Shown: one piece after another, positions 1-9,011 of the stretch
Layout of the letters: every line of letters starts with the position of its first letter
Position numbering within the stretch: the first letter of the stretch is position 1
NCBI GenBank assembly: GCA_964399195.1
Contig: CAYNPY010000011.1
Span: 1-57,057, forward strand
Direction of reading: 5' to 3'
Length of the DNA: 57,057 bases
From: CAINDZ01 sp964399195
GTDB lineage: Bacteria > Krumholzibacteriota > Krumholzibacteriia > LZORAL124-64-63
Made by a program: the position numbers and the translations under genes
The notes under the pieces: model-generated
The model's input: the letters and a program-made list of their open reading frames with translations, nothing else
Database searches by the model: none
What the model was told of the DNA's origin: nothing

Positions 1-1755
1 CATGTCCAGCAGCGGCACCTGGCAGACCACCGCATTGAACAGCTCGGGCCGCTGCGTGAGCGCGGCGCCCACCAGCAGGCCGCCGTTCGAGCCGCCCATG
101 ATGCCGAGGTGCCGCGGCGAGGTGACCTTGCGGGCGATCAGGTCCTCGGCCACGGCGATGAAGTCGTCGAAGGCGCGCTGCCGGTTCTCCTTGAGCGCGG
201 CCTGGTGCCACTTGGGCCCGAACTCGCCGCCGCCGCGGATGTTCGCCAGCACGTAGACGCCGCCGCGCGTCACCCACGCCTCGCCGGTCGTGCCGGAATA
301 GCCGGGCCGTTGCGACACCTCGAAGCCGCCGTAGCCGTAGAGCACCGTCGGGTTGGCGCCGTTGGCCTGATAGCCCTTCGGCAGGACGACGAAGTAGGGG
401 ATCTTCGTGCCGTCGCGGGAGGTCGCTTCCCACTGCTCGACCGCCATGCCGTCGGCGTCGAAGTGCTTGGGCATGGTCTTGATCAGCTGCGGCGCCTGGC
501 CGTCGCGCACCAGGTACTGGCTCGCCGGCGTCAGGAAGTCGTTGTAGCTGACGAAGTAGGTGTCGTCGAAGTCGTTCGTGGCGCCGGCCCCGCCGCTGCC
601 CAGGCCGGGCAGGGGGATCTCCTCGCTCCGCCACGCGCTTCCGTCGAGGGTCAGGCGATGGAGGCGGCTGCGCACGTTGTCCAGCGTGGAGAGCAGCACG
701 TGGTTGCGCGTGGTGCCGACGCCGCCGAGGGACACGCGCTCGCCCGGCGTGAACAGCGTCTGGAAGTCGCGCCCGCCGCGCAGGAATTCGTCCAGGCCGA
801 TCGCCAGCAGGGCATCCTGCGGGTAGGTCCGGCCGCCCACCGTCCAGTCCGAGCGCAGGGAGAAGAGCAGCTGCTCCTTGAAGAGGCCCTGCAGATCGGC
901 GTCGTCCGGCAGGTCGATCTTCACCAGGCGCCCGTCCAGGCGCAGCCAGTTGACGCCGCGGAAGAACTCCGGCGTGCGCTGCACGACGTCGTAGCTGCCC
1001 TCCGGGCGCGTGATCGTGTAGGCGCTCACCGAGACGTCCGTCTGCTCGCCCTCCAGCACCGTCTCGGCCGCGGCCAGCGGCGTGCCGCGCTTCCACAGCT
1101 TGACCAGCCGCGGGTAGCCCGAGTCGGTCAGCGTGCCGGGGCCGAAGTCCGTGCCGATCCACACCGTGTCGCGGTCCTTCCACGAGATGCGGGTCTTCGC
1201 CTCGGGCACGTTGAAGCCGTCCTCGACGAAGCGCTTGGCGAACGTGTCGTATTCGCGCACGACCACCGCGTCGCCGCCGCCGCGCGACAGAGAGACCAGG
1301 CAGTAGCGGCCCTCCGGCGGCAGGAAGTCGGCGCCCTTCCAGACCCAGTTCTCGCCCTCGGCCTTGGCCAGGGCGTCCAGGTCCAGCACCACGTCCCACG
1401 CCGGGTCGTCCTTCAGGTACTCGTCCAGGAAGGTCCGGCGCCAGATGCCGCGCACGTGCTGCGCGTCCTGCCAGTAGTTGTAGAGCCAGGGACCCTCGAA
1501 GCCCACCATCGGGATGCGGGCGCGGTCGTTGTAGATCTCCAGCAGGCGCTTGTGCAGGGGCGCGAACTCCGGCACCGCCTCCAGCTCCGCGGTGTCCTTC
1601 GCGCAGCGTTCCTTGACCCACTCGAGGGCCTTCTTCCCATCCACCTCCTCGAGCCAGAGGTTGGGGTCGTCGTCCTGGGCGCGGGCCAGTCCGGCAAGGG
1701 CGGTCAGGGCGCACACGAGGGTCAGCGCCCCCATGGCGAATCGTCGCGTTCGCAT
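1..1755 (-). CDS. Prolyl oligopeptidase family serine protease (S9A), 3' end outside the window
   Basis: Secreted or periplasmic serine peptidase that cleaves short peptides, usually after proline. The first 585 codons are present, running leftward from ATG at 1755. A signal peptide of about 24 residues ends in an ARAQ-like site and is followed by the family's N-terminal DPNLWLE segment. Residues of about 80-430 form the beta-propeller part, with no obvious break. The hydrolase domain shows the LYGYGGF strand, the NIRGGGEFG oxyanion region and the nucleophile in GGSNGG (Ser556). The catalytic Asp and His would lie beyond the window edge. The length read so far fits a family of about 700 residues. 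A candidate promoter lies about 50 bp upstream, so this is probably a separate transcription unit from the phosphate transporter gene. Function is firm at family level; the substrate is not known. Confidence 0.93.
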   Translation of the reverse strand, partial: MRTRRFAMGALTLVCALTALAGLARAQDDDPNLWLEEVDGKKALEWVKERCAKDTAELEAVPEFAPLHKRLLEIYNDRARIPMVGFEGPWLYNYWQDAQHVRGIWRRTFLDEYLKDDPAWDVVLDLDALAKAEGENWVWKGADFLPPEGRYCLVSLSRGGGDAVVVREYDTFAKRFVEDGFNVPEAKTRISWKDRDTVWIGTDFGPGTLTDSGYPRLVKLWKRGTPLAAAETVLEGEQTDVSVSAYTITRPEGSYDVVQRTPEFFRGVNWLRLDGRLVKIDLPDDADLQGLFKEQLLFSLRSDWTVGGRTYPQDALLAIGLDEFLRGGRDFQTLFTPGERVSLGGVGTTRNHVLLSTLDNVRSRLHRLTLDGSAWRSEEIPLPGLGSGGAGATNDFDDTYFVSYNDFLTPASQYLVRDGQAPQLIKTMPKHFDADGMAVEQWEATSRDGTKIPYFVVLPKGYQANGANPTVLYGYGGFEVSQRPGYSGTTGEAWVTRGGVYVLANIRGGGEFGPKWHQAALKENRQRAFDDFIAVAEDLIARKVTSPRHLGIMGGSNGGLLVGAALTQRPELFNAVVCQVPLLDM

Positions 1756-1806
1756 CGTGGTCTCCACGGGATGGGGTGTCCGGGTCGGGGTGTTCGCATG
1801 CGGGAA

Positions 1807-1835
1807 AAACTAGCAGACGGAGCCGCGTCTGTCAT
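1807..1835 (-). promoter_or_regulatory. Candidate promoter of the prolyl oligopeptidase gene
   Basis: On the minus strand ATGACA (1835-1830) and TAGTTT (1812-1807) are separated by 17 bp. The -35 matches consensus at 5 of 6 positions and the -10 at 3 of 6. The expected start point is about 45 nt before the ATG. Called by eye. Confidence 0.4.
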
Positions 1836-1864
1836 CCGGTCGACGGCGCGGGCGGCGCCCATGG

Positions 1865-2884
1865 TCAGCCCGTGACCAGCTTGAGCGCCATCATGAGCAC
1901 CCAGGCGATGCCGGCCGCGGCCGGCCCCGTGAGCACCCAGGCCCAGACGATGCGCCCGGCCACGCCCCACCGGACCGCCGAAGTGCGGTGCATCGCGCCC
2001 ACGCCCACGATGGCGCCGGTGATCGTGTGCGTCGTCGAGACCGGGATGCCGCCCAGCGAGGCGCCGACCAGGGTCAGCGCGCCGGCCGTCTCGGCGCAGA
2101 AGCCGCCCACCGGCTTCAGCTTGGTGATGCGCATGCCCATGGTCTTGACGATGCGCCAGCCACCGGCCAGCGTGCCGGCGGCGATCGCCGCGTGGCAGCT
2201 GAGGATCAGCCACAGCGGGATGTGGAATTCCGGCATGTAGAGGAAGCTGTCCCGCGGCACCTTGTCGTGCGACGCCACCAGCAGGATGGCGATGATGCCC
2301 ATCGTCTTCTGCGCGTCGTTCAGGCCGTGGCCCAGCGAGTAAGCCGCCGCGCTGACCAGCTGCAGCCGCCGGAAGTGCCCGTCCAGACGACGCGGCGTCC
2401 AGCGCCGGAAGAGCCATGCCACGGCCAGCATGATCAGGAAGCCGGCGATCAGGCCGATCAGCGGCGCCAGCACGATGAAGACGCCGATCCGCAGGATGCC
2501 CTTGACGATGAGCGAACCGGTGCCGGCGTGGGCGACGGCCGCGCCGGCGAAGCCGCCGATCAGCGCGTGCGACGAGGAGGTCGGCAATCCCCACCACCAG
2601 GTCAGCAGGTCCCAGACGATGGCGCCCAGCAATCCGCAGACGATGACTCCGGCCGTCACGGAGTCCTTGTGGATGACGCCCTTGCCGATGGTCGCCGCCA
2701 CGTGCGGCTCGAAGGTGAACGCGGCCAGGAAGTTGAAGAACGCGGCCCAGATGACGGCGAACTTGGGCGACAGCACGCGCGTCGAGACCACCGTCGCGAT
2801 CGAGTTGGCGGCATCGTGGAAGCCGTTGATGAAGTCGAAGACCAGGGCGACCAGGACGATGAGAATGACGATGGTGAAATCCAT
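1865..2884 (-). CDS. pit: Inorganic phosphate transporter, PiT family
   Basis: Low-affinity, cation-coupled phosphate permease of the inner membrane. The 339-residue product has the two-fold repeat of the family. The first signature, GFHDAANSIAT, is near residues 21-31, and the second copy, GHGLNDAQKTMG, is near the middle. About ten hydrophobic segments are visible. The length fits the short bacterial/archaeal PiT proteins rather than the roughly 500-residue E. coli PitA. It follows the DUF47 gene on the same strand after 63 bp, the usual arrangement for Pit and its accessory protein, so the two are likely co-transcribed. The transported ion (phosphate, or possibly sulfate as in CysP relatives) cannot be settled from sequence, but the DUF47 partner favours phosphate. 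Confidence 0.93.
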   Translation of the reverse strand: MDFTIVILIVLVALVFDFINGFHDAANSIATVVSTRVLSPKFAVIWAAFFNFLAAFTFEPHVAATIGKGVIHKDSVTAGVIVCGLLGAIVWDLLTWWWGLPTSSSHALIGGFAGAAVAHAGTGSLIVKGILRIGVFIVLAPLIGLIAGFLIMLAVAWLFRRWTPRRLDGHFRRLQLVSAAAYSLGHGLNDAQKTMGIIAILLVASHDKVPRDSFLYMPEFHIPLWLILSCHAAIAAGTLAGGWRIVKTMGMRITKLKPVGGFCAETAGALTLVGASLGGIPVSTTHTITGAIVGVGAMHRTSAVRWGVAGRIVWAWVLTGPAAAGIAWVLMMALKLVTG

Positions 2885-2947
2885 CGGGCCAGCTCCCCGG
2901 GGCGGTCCGGCGCGTCAGGCGACGCGGCGCGGCGCCAGCCCCGCCGG

Positions 2948-3574
2948 TCAGGAGTTCTTCAGGATGACCGACTCGATGACGTCGGCGACGTCCTCGCAGC
3001 GATCGGTCGCCTCTTCGAGATTCTCGTAGATCTCCTTCAGCTTCATGATGCGGATCGGATCCTTCTCGTGATCGAACAGGCGCGTGATGGCGCCATGGTG
3101 GATCACGTCCGCCTCGTGCTCCAGCCGGCGGATCTCGCGGCACAGCTCCAGGATGCGCTCCTGATGCTTCATGTTGTCCAGCAGCAGCAGCGCCGCCTTG
3201 ATCGTCTCGATCGGCTTGATGAGCATGCGCGCGTGCTGAACCAGGTCCGGCGTCGTCTCGGCGATGCGGTACCCCAGCAGCCGGTGCGCGGCGGCGTCGA
3301 TCAGGTCGAGGATGTCGTCCAGCTTCGAGCTCAGCGCGTGGATGTCCTCGCGGTCGATCGGCGTGATGAAGGTGCGGTTCAGCGCGTCCAGCGTCTCGTG
3401 CGTGATGCCGTCGCCGGTCGTCTCCAGCTCCTTGATGCGCGCGACCTTCGCCTCGAGATCGGTGTAGTCGTCGACCATCGAGTTGAACGCCTGGGCTCCC
3501 GCCAGCACGTTGTCGGCGGAGCGCTCGAAGAACTTCTGGAAGTCGACCTGGGAGGGCAGGAACTTCATGGTCAT
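2948..3574 (-). CDS. DUF47 family Pit accessory protein (PhoU-like fold)
   Basis: Cytoplasmic all-helical protein of 208 residues in the DUF47 family (E. coli YkaA, archaeal relatives), a distant structural relative of PhoU thought to control the adjacent Pit transporter. Recognisable features are the KELETTGDGITHE segment, the TFITPIDREDIHALSSKLDDILD core that gives the family its metal/PhoU-like signature, and a second acidic helix near ATDRCEDVADVIESV. The length is typical. Start chosen at the ATG at 3574; a second ATG two codons later is equally possible. It precedes the Pit gene and probably shares its promoter. Confidence 0.9.
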   Translation of the reverse strand: MTMKFLPSQVDFQKFFERSADNVLAGAQAFNSMVDDYTDLEAKVARIKELETTGDGITHETLDALNRTFITPIDREDIHALSSKLDDILDLIDAAAHRLLGYRIAETTPDLVQHARMLIKPIETIKAALLLLDNMKHQERILELCREIRRLEHEADVIHHGAITRLFDHEKDPIRIMKLKEIYENLEEATDRCEDVADVIESVILKNS

Positions 3575-3638
3575 GCACGCTCCGGATTGGGGGGCCGGCG
3601 GGGGAAGCGACGCCGAAGGCAGCGACGACGCCGACCGG

Positions 3639-3666
3639 ATGTTAATCCGTTGTCCGGTCGTGTCCA
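3639..3666 (-). promoter_or_regulatory. Candidate promoter of the DUF47-pit operon
   Basis: On the minus strand TGGACA (3666-3661) and TAACAT (3644-3639) are 16 bp apart, matching consensus at 5/6 and 4/6. The element overlaps a direct repeat of GGACA spaced 10 bp apart, which might be a regulator site, although it does not match a classical Pho box. The start point would be about 57 nt before the DUF47 ATG. Confidence 0.4.
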
Positions 3667-3805
3667 GCAGGAACGCTGAACCGGGCGCAGCCTGACGTCC
3701 GGATGTGGCTCATGGTGCGCAACACCGCCGACGATTTGATCGATCACGCGAATTATTGCCCTGAAGAGGGTCGGCGATGTCCGCGTCGGCGCCCGACCCG
3801 CCGGC

Positions 3806-4255
3806 TCAGGCGCCCCGCGCACCGGCGCCGAACGCCCGCTCGCGCCAGAAGACCCAGCTCGAACCCAGCAGCGCGATGCCGATGGTCAGGTCCACGGCGG
3901 CGACGAAGCAGACGAAGCGCGGGTCGGCGTGGGCCAGGCGGGACAGCAGCGCGCCCGTGGTGATCATCAGCGCCAGCGCCGCGAAGAAGCCCGGGCGGAA
4001 GAACTGCCAGGCGCGCGGATCTTCCAGCGCCGCGATCCGCGCCAGGTTGCGCCGGCAGCTGCGGCTGAACAGGAAGCGCGCCTTCAGGCCGCCGAGGAGC
4101 AGCGCTGCGCCCAGCGCCAGGAACAGGCACTCGCTGTCGGGATCCTGCCGGCGCGATTCGGCCAGCAGCGCGATCCCCTTGCGCAGCAGCGCCGCGGCGC
4201 CGGCGTACCACACGACGGCGGCCAGGATGTTGAGCGTGCGATGCGACACCTTCAC
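3806..4255 (-). CDS. Small four-helix membrane protein of unknown function
   Basis: Not recognised. The 149-residue product has four hydrophobic stretches (roughly residues 8-30, 43-62, 88-112 and 117-138), separated by short basic loops such as SRSCRRNLAR. GTG at 4255 is chosen as start because an AAAGG ribosome-binding site lies about 10 nt upstream and the protein then begins just before the first helix; the frame stays open further upstream but the extension is low-complexity Arg/Gly sequence typical of GC-rich noncoding frames. It is divergent from the TPR membrane-protein gene and separated by 231 bp from the phosphate genes, so it probably stands alone. Confidence 0.65.
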   Translation of the reverse strand: MKVSHRTLNILAAVVWYAGAAALLRKGIALLAESRRQDPDSECLFLALGAALLLGGLKARFLFSRSCRRNLARIAALEDPRAWQFFRPGFFAALALMITTGALLSRLAHADPRFVCFVAAVDLTIGIALLGSSWVFWRERAFGAGARGA

Positions 4256-4363
4256 CGGGACGACCTTTCGCTGCGGGATGACCGACGGCCACCCAATATC
4301 CGCGCAAGCGGCCGGGTCGGCAAACCAGTGGCCCGCCCCGCGGTCGTCTGCTATACAGCGCGC

Positions 4364-6325
4364 ATGACCCACGGCCGAAACCCACGCGCGACGCCCTTCC
4401 TGGCGGCCGCGTGCCTGCTCGGCGCCCCGCTCGCCGCGGGGGCGTTCGGCGGCACGGGCTGGTCGTGGGGCTGGGATCACCTGCACCGCGTGCCGGTCGC
4501 CTGGCCGCTGGCGCTGCTCGCGCTGGCGCTGGCCCTCGGCGCGCCGTCCTGGCGCCGGCGCCTGCTCGCCGCCGCGGAGTCGGCCGGCGGGGCGCTGGCC
4601 GGCCGGCCGCGGCTGGGGCCGGCGGCCGTCGCCGCCGCGGCGCTGGCCGCGTTCCTGGCCTTCCCGATCGCCACCCCGATGTACGGCGACACGCTGGCCA
4701 TCCTCAACCACCACGGCCCGGCCGACCTGTCGCTGCACCTGGCCCGCGTCCTGGAGCCCGGCATCGCCACGCGCGGTTCGGCGGTGGCGCTGCTGCACGA
4801 CGTCGTCGAGCGCCTGTCCGGGCTACCCTACGAGACGTGCTACCGCCTGGTCTCCGCGCTCTGCGGCGCCGTCTTCGTGCTGCTGCACCTGCGGCTGGCG
4901 GCCACGTTGCCGGGGCTGCGCGGCTGGGCGCGCGCGACGATCGCCGGGCTCGGGCTGGTCGACGGCGCCAACCAGCTCTTCTTCGGGCACGTCGAGAACT
5001 ACGCCGTGCCGCGCCTGGCCGCGACCTGGTTCCTGATCGCGCTCGTGCCGCGCCTGCTGACGCCGCCGGCGCCGCCGACGCGGCGGCGCGCGCTCGTGTA
5101 CGCGCCGCTCGGCGTCGCGATCCTGCTGCACTGGCAATGGGCGGCGCTGCTGCCGGCGGCCCTGCTGGCGGCCGCGCGCGACCTGGGCTGCCGCCGGCCG
5201 CGGCTGCGCGCGTGGTCCGGCGGCCGCGGCGCGCTGGGCCTGGCCGCGGCGGCGGCCCTGGCGGCGGTCGCGGCCTGGGCCGTCACCGGCGCCTGGTGCT
5301 ACGACTACCTCTACTCGGGCGGACTGCCGGAGCCCCGGCAGGTGCTGCTGCCGGTGACGACGGCTTGCGTCGGGTTGCCGTGGCTCCGCTACACGCTGTT
5401 TTCCGGGGCTCACCTGCTGGACTTCGCCGGCTCCCTCTGGTCGCTGAGCTCGCCGGCGATCCTGTTCGCGATCGCGGCCACCTGGTCGCGCGCCTGGCGC
5501 CCGGCCTCGGCGCACGTGACGGCCGTCGCCGCCGGCGTCGCGCTGCTGGAGGCCTTCTGCCTGAACCCGTCGATCGGCTTTCCGTTCGACTGGGACCTGA
5601 TGTGCGTCGTCTCGCCGGCGCTGCTCTACACCGCGGTGCTGCTGGTGGCGGCGACCGGCCGGGAGCCGGCCGCCGCGGCGGTCCCCGGCCGCGACGGCGG
5701 TCCGCCTTCCTGGCCCGCGGCGGCGCTGGTCCTGGGACTGGCCGGGGCGACGGTCTTCGCCGTCAACGCCGGCGCCGGTTCGGCCTACGCGCGCGTGGAG
5801 GACATGGCGGTGTGGCTGCACCGCAGCTACCACGGCAACAGCCACTACCGCCTGAGCGGCAACCTGAGCACCGTGGCCGACGCGGCCAGGCAGGAAGCCG
5901 AGCGCGCGCGCGTGCTGGAGCGCCTCAGGCCGCAGACGTTCGCCGGCGACCGCGAAGTGGCGTTCCTGTGGGAGAAGCTCGGCCGGCTGCGGGCCGGTCG
6001 CCGCGACTTCGCGGGCGCGCTGTCCGCCTACCGCGAGGCGCTCGCCGCCGAGCCGGCGAACCGCGCGCGGTTGAAGGAGGCGGGCTGGCTGGAGACCGAG
6101 GCCGGCGACGAGACGCTCGGCCTCGCCCACCTGGAGGCCTACCTCGCCCACGCGCCCGGCGACGCCGAGGCCTGGCGCCACCTGGGCCTGGTGCGCGCGC
6201 GCCGCGGCGAGGATGCCGCCGCGCGCGCGGCCTGGGAGCGCTTCCTGCGGCTGGCGCCCGACGGTCCCGGGGCGGCCGAGGTGCGCGCCGACCTGGAGGC
6301 GCTGCGCGCCGCGCCGGCGCCGTGA
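4364..6325 (+). CDS. Polytopic membrane protein with C-terminal TPR repeats
   Basis: The 653-residue protein starts with a signal-anchor-like segment, continues through about ten membrane helices to roughly residue 480, and ends in a soluble tail with tetratricopeptide repeats (about residues 500-650, with motifs such as AWRHLGLVRARRGEDAAARAAWERF). The FGHVENY segment around residue 210 and the FDWDL segment around residue 410 resemble loops of GT-C-fold glycosyltransferases or protein O-mannosyltransferase-like proteins found in Gram-negative candidate phyla. A lipid-linked sugar transferase acting outside the inner membrane is therefore possible, but no catalytic motif is decisive. ATG at 4364 is chosen because the sequence upstream lies in a divergent promoter region. 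Confidence 0.75.
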   Translation: MTHGRNPRATPFLAAACLLGAPLAAGAFGGTGWSWGWDHLHRVPVAWPLALLALALALGAPSWRRRLLAAAESAGGALAGRPRLGPAAVAAAALAAFLAFPIATPMYGDTLAILNHHGPADLSLHLARVLEPGIATRGSAVALLHDVVERLSGLPYETCYRLVSALCGAVFVLLHLRLAATLPGLRGWARATIAGLGLVDGANQLFFGHVENYAVPRLAATWFLIALVPRLLTPPAPPTRRRALVYAPLGVAILLHWQWAALLPAALLAAARDLGCRRPRLRAWSGGRGALGLAAAAALAAVAAWAVTGAWCYDYLYSGGLPEPRQVLLPVTTACVGLPWLRYTLFSGAHLLDFAGSLWSLSSPAILFAIAATWSRAWRPASAHVTAVAAGVALLEAFCLNPSIGFPFDWDLMCVVSPALLYTAVLLVAATGREPAAAAVPGRDGGPPSWPAAALVLGLAGATVFAVNAGAGSAYARVEDMAVWLHRSYHGNSHYRLSGNLSTVADAARQEAERARVLERLRPQTFAGDREVAFLWEKLGRLRAGRRDFAGALSAYREALAAEPANRARLKEAGWLETEAGDETLGLAHLEAYLAHAPGDAEAWRHLGLVRARRGEDAAARAAWERFLRLAPDGPGAAEVRADLEALRAAPAP

Positions 6326-6347
6326 GCGCCAGGCGGCGGCGCGCCGG

Positions 6348-8684
6348 TCAATCGTCGGCGCAGGTCGCCTCGCCCTCGGGCGTGACCAGCGTCAGGCGGA
6401 AGTGCTTGCGCACCGGCCGGCCGCCCAGGCTGGACATGGCCCCGTGCGCCAGCGGCAGCTTCTCCTTCAGCGCGGGACCGAAGTAGGCTTCGAGCGCGCA
6501 GTCGCGCCAGGTCAGTCCCTCGGGCAGGGGTCCGGAGGGGCGCACGTGGCGGAAGAAGTTGTAGCGGGCCGGCCGGTCCGGGTTCGTGCCGCAGACCGTC
6601 TGGTCGACGGCGACCGCGTCGACCCAGCCGTCGCCGAACTGCTGCATCACCGCGTTGTAGATCAGGTCGATCTTGTCCTGGTCGCCGAAGGCCAGCGTGG
6701 CGTTGACGAAGGAGCGGAACGTCGCCGGACCCGCCTGGAGCAGGATCGCCGGCGCCGCGACCACGACCTCCAGCGTCCAGACGCCCGTCGCGGTCGAGAT
6801 CGTCTGCGCCCGCGGCGGACCCCAGGTGGTGGTGCGGATGTCGTCGTTGCCGCCGCCGTCCTGCAGGAGGTTGTAGGGGTCGCAGGCGTACGACACCTGG
6901 TAGCGCCAGGCGCCGCTGCGCCGCACGGGCTGGGGCCAGGCCTCGCGCGGGTCGTCGCGCCCGTGGAGCAGCAGCGCGAACTTGTAGAGCCGCGCGGGCA
7001 GCATGTAGTTGAACTGGGCCTCGCCCGGCGCGGGCGCGGCGACCACGCGCATGAACCCCGTGTCCTTGTGGATCAGGATGTAGGTGGCCCCGTGGTAGCC
7101 CAGGTCCCGGGGGCCGCTGCCGTCGTAGGTCAGCTGCAACTGCGCGACGCCGTCCAGGCAGGGGTGGCCGGCCAGGTCGTCCGGATCCTCGACGCAGGGC
7201 ACGTCGTCGTCGAACGCGGAGGTCGAAACGCCCACCTTGGGCAGGATCTCCACGCATTGCAGGCAGGGCGGGAAGCCGACGTCGAACGTCAGCGCCGCCG
7301 GCGTGCCGTCGCGCCGGCCCAGTTCGTCGATCGAGAGCAGGTTGACGGTGTACGCCGTGCTCGGCGCCGTCAGGAAGCCCAGCGTCTCCCCGTACCAGCC
7401 GTCGGCGCCGGCGTCCCAGGCCGGGGCGAAGTCCAGGTCGCTGGCCTCCGAGGCGAAGTTGAAGACGCCGCCCAGATAGTTGCTGCGGGCGCCGCTCACG
7501 TAGCCGGTGAAGCCGATGCGGTAATCCTGATCGAAGCGGCGGTCGCGCGGGTCGTCGCGGACCAGCGCCTTGACCGTGACATACGTGCGGTCGGGGATCC
7601 GCTCGCCCGACCGGAACGGGTGCCGCGTCCCGGCCGGATCGTCCAGCCGCACGTAGTAGGGGTACGTCTGGGGATCCTCCGGGTGCGCCCAGTCGCGTTC
7701 GCCGTCCAGGATGAGCGTCTGCGGGTCGTAGTTCACCAGGACCTTGGTGCTGCGCAGGCTCTCGATCACCTCGACCCCGGCGATGTCGATCGCGTTGGCC
7801 GTCACCGTGATCTGGCCGCTGGGCAGCAGGCGGCCGAACACCGACGGGTCGCCGCCGTCGTTGCGGAAGTGGAGGCCCGCGACCGGCCCGAAGTAGGAGT
7901 AGCTGTCGCCGGTGGCTTCGGCGAACTTGCGCGGACGCCAGCAGTCCACCAGCGACGCGTCGCATTCCTCGCCCGGCAACCCGTCCACGCGCCACTTGTA
8001 GCCGAGGATGCCGTCGGCGGCCGGCGGCAGCGTGTCCAGCAGCGCCAGCGCCGCTTCGCTGTATCCCCGCAGGTTGGGCGATTGCGCGCGCCACAGCAGA
8101 CGGTAGGGTTGCCCGTAGCCGACGGTGTCGACGGCGCCGCGGGCCAGCGGCACCGTGTCGCCTTCCGCCACGCGGAAGTAGGAGAGCGACGGGTTGCCCA
8201 GGCTGTTGGCGAAGAAGTGCAGGCGCGCGGGCGTGCGGTCGAAGGCGCCCCGGTCGTCCTGCGCCGCCATGTGCAGCGTCAGCGAGGCCGACGGGTTGGC
8301 GCCGTCCTCGATCAGGAAGCTGAAGACGGAGTCGGTGCGCGTGGTCCACCGCGCGATGTCCAGCGTCGAGGCGTTTAGCGCGGGGTTGAAGCGCTGGTCT
8401 TCCTCGTCGTCGTTCGAGCGCGGGTCCTGGAGCGTGCCGTCGGTCAGGGCCCAGGCGAAGCGCTCGACGCGCCCGTCCAGGTCGCGGCCGTACCAGTAGA
8501 CGTGGAAGCGGTAGTAGCCGCCGCCGTGCTCGCTCGGCGCGCCGGTCAGGTAGGTCTCGGGCGGCTTGTTGACCACCGTGGCCACCGGCTGGTACGCGCG
8601 GCAGCCGCCGCTGACGCCGGCCAGGACGAACGGCAGCAGCGCCAGGGCGCGACGGCGGCTCGTCATCGACGCGGCGGGGGCCAT
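6348..8684 (-). CDS. Large putative lipoprotein of unknown function
   Basis: Not recognised. The 778-residue product has a basic start, a hydrophobic stretch and a possible lipidation Cys at residue 28 in an imperfect lipobox (VSGGC), so it is exported and perhaps lipid-anchored. The rest is rich in Asp, Tyr and aromatic residues, with beta-sandwich-like segments such as NKPPETYLTG and LDGRVERFAWALTDG, which resemble Ig-like/fibronectin-type modules of large extracellular proteins. A cysteine pair (CLQC) lies near residue 480. ATG at 8684 is preferred over the ATG six codons later because AGAGAGG lies about 10 nt upstream; there is no such site before the later ATG. It converges on the TPR membrane-protein gene with 22 bp between stops. 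Confidence 0.7.
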   Translation of the reverse strand: MAPAASMTSRRRALALLPFVLAGVSGGCRAYQPVATVVNKPPETYLTGAPSEHGGGYYRFHVYWYGRDLDGRVERFAWALTDGTLQDPRSNDDEEDQRFNPALNASTLDIARWTTRTDSVFSFLIEDGANPSASLTLHMAAQDDRGAFDRTPARLHFFANSLGNPSLSYFRVAEGDTVPLARGAVDTVGYGQPYRLLWRAQSPNLRGYSEAALALLDTLPPAADGILGYKWRVDGLPGEECDASLVDCWRPRKFAEATGDSYSYFGPVAGLHFRNDGGDPSVFGRLLPSGQITVTANAIDIAGVEVIESLRSTKVLVNYDPQTLILDGERDWAHPEDPQTYPYYVRLDDPAGTRHPFRSGERIPDRTYVTVKALVRDDPRDRRFDQDYRIGFTGYVSGARSNYLGGVFNFASEASDLDFAPAWDAGADGWYGETLGFLTAPSTAYTVNLLSIDELGRRDGTPAALTFDVGFPPCLQCVEILPKVGVSTSAFDDDVPCVEDPDDLAGHPCLDGVAQLQLTYDGSGPRDLGYHGATYILIHKDTGFMRVVAAPAPGEAQFNYMLPARLYKFALLLHGRDDPREAWPQPVRRSGAWRYQVSYACDPYNLLQDGGGNDDIRTTTWGPPRAQTISTATGVWTLEVVVAAPAILLQAGPATFRSFVNATLAFGDQDKIDLIYNAVMQQFGDGWVDAVAVDQTVCGTNPDRPARYNFFRHVRPSGPLPEGLTWRDCALEAYFGPALKEKLPLAHGAMSSLGGRPVRKHFRLTLVTPEGEATCADD

Positions 8685-9011
8685 CGGCGCGGGGCCTCTC
8701 TGGTCGGGGCGGACCAAGTTGCGGATGCCCGGAGGCGGCACGCGTGGGGAGCGGGCTTCCCGGCAGGATGTCGGCCGCGGGGCCGAGCGGCTGAGACATT
8801 AGTGCCTGCGGGCGCCGCTGTCGAGCCGCAGGTGGGCGCCGCTCGACAGGGCGGCGCGTCCGGCAGGCAGCCAACTCATTGATAATAAACACACTACAAG
8901 ATGCCCGGCGCCGGCGCGCGATCCGGGCTTGCGCCGGGCTTGAAAACGAACCATCATTCATATCTCGAATTACTGTTCACAACATGAATTGGCTGTTCTG
9001 GAGGTGCGGGC
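8685..9011. promoter_or_regulatory. Divergent intergenic region between the lipoprotein and tetR operons
   Basis: 327 bp without a gene. The left half is GC-rich and carries the lipoprotein promoter. The right part (about 8875-9000) is strikingly AT-rich for this genome. It contains an ATTCAT/ATGAAT inverted repeat (8956-8961 and 8984-8989) and two CTGTTC direct repeats 25 bp apart, which are plausible operator elements for the adjacent TetR protein. A TTGAAA at 8940-8945 could be a -35 box, but no convincing -10 follows at the right distance. Confidence 0.4.
8796..8824 (-). promoter_or_regulatory. Candidate promoter of the large lipoprotein gene
   Basis: On the minus strand TCGACA (8824-8819), 17 bp, then TAATGT (8801-8796). 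The -35 is 5/6 and the -10 is 3/6. The start point would be about 105 nt before the chosen ATG. Confidence 0.35.

Noticed and set aside
3639..3675. Pho box before the DUF47-pit operon
   Set aside because: Only a GGACA direct repeat is seen. The spacing and sequence do not match the known 7-bp Pho-box repeats, so it is mentioned only as part of the promoter entry.
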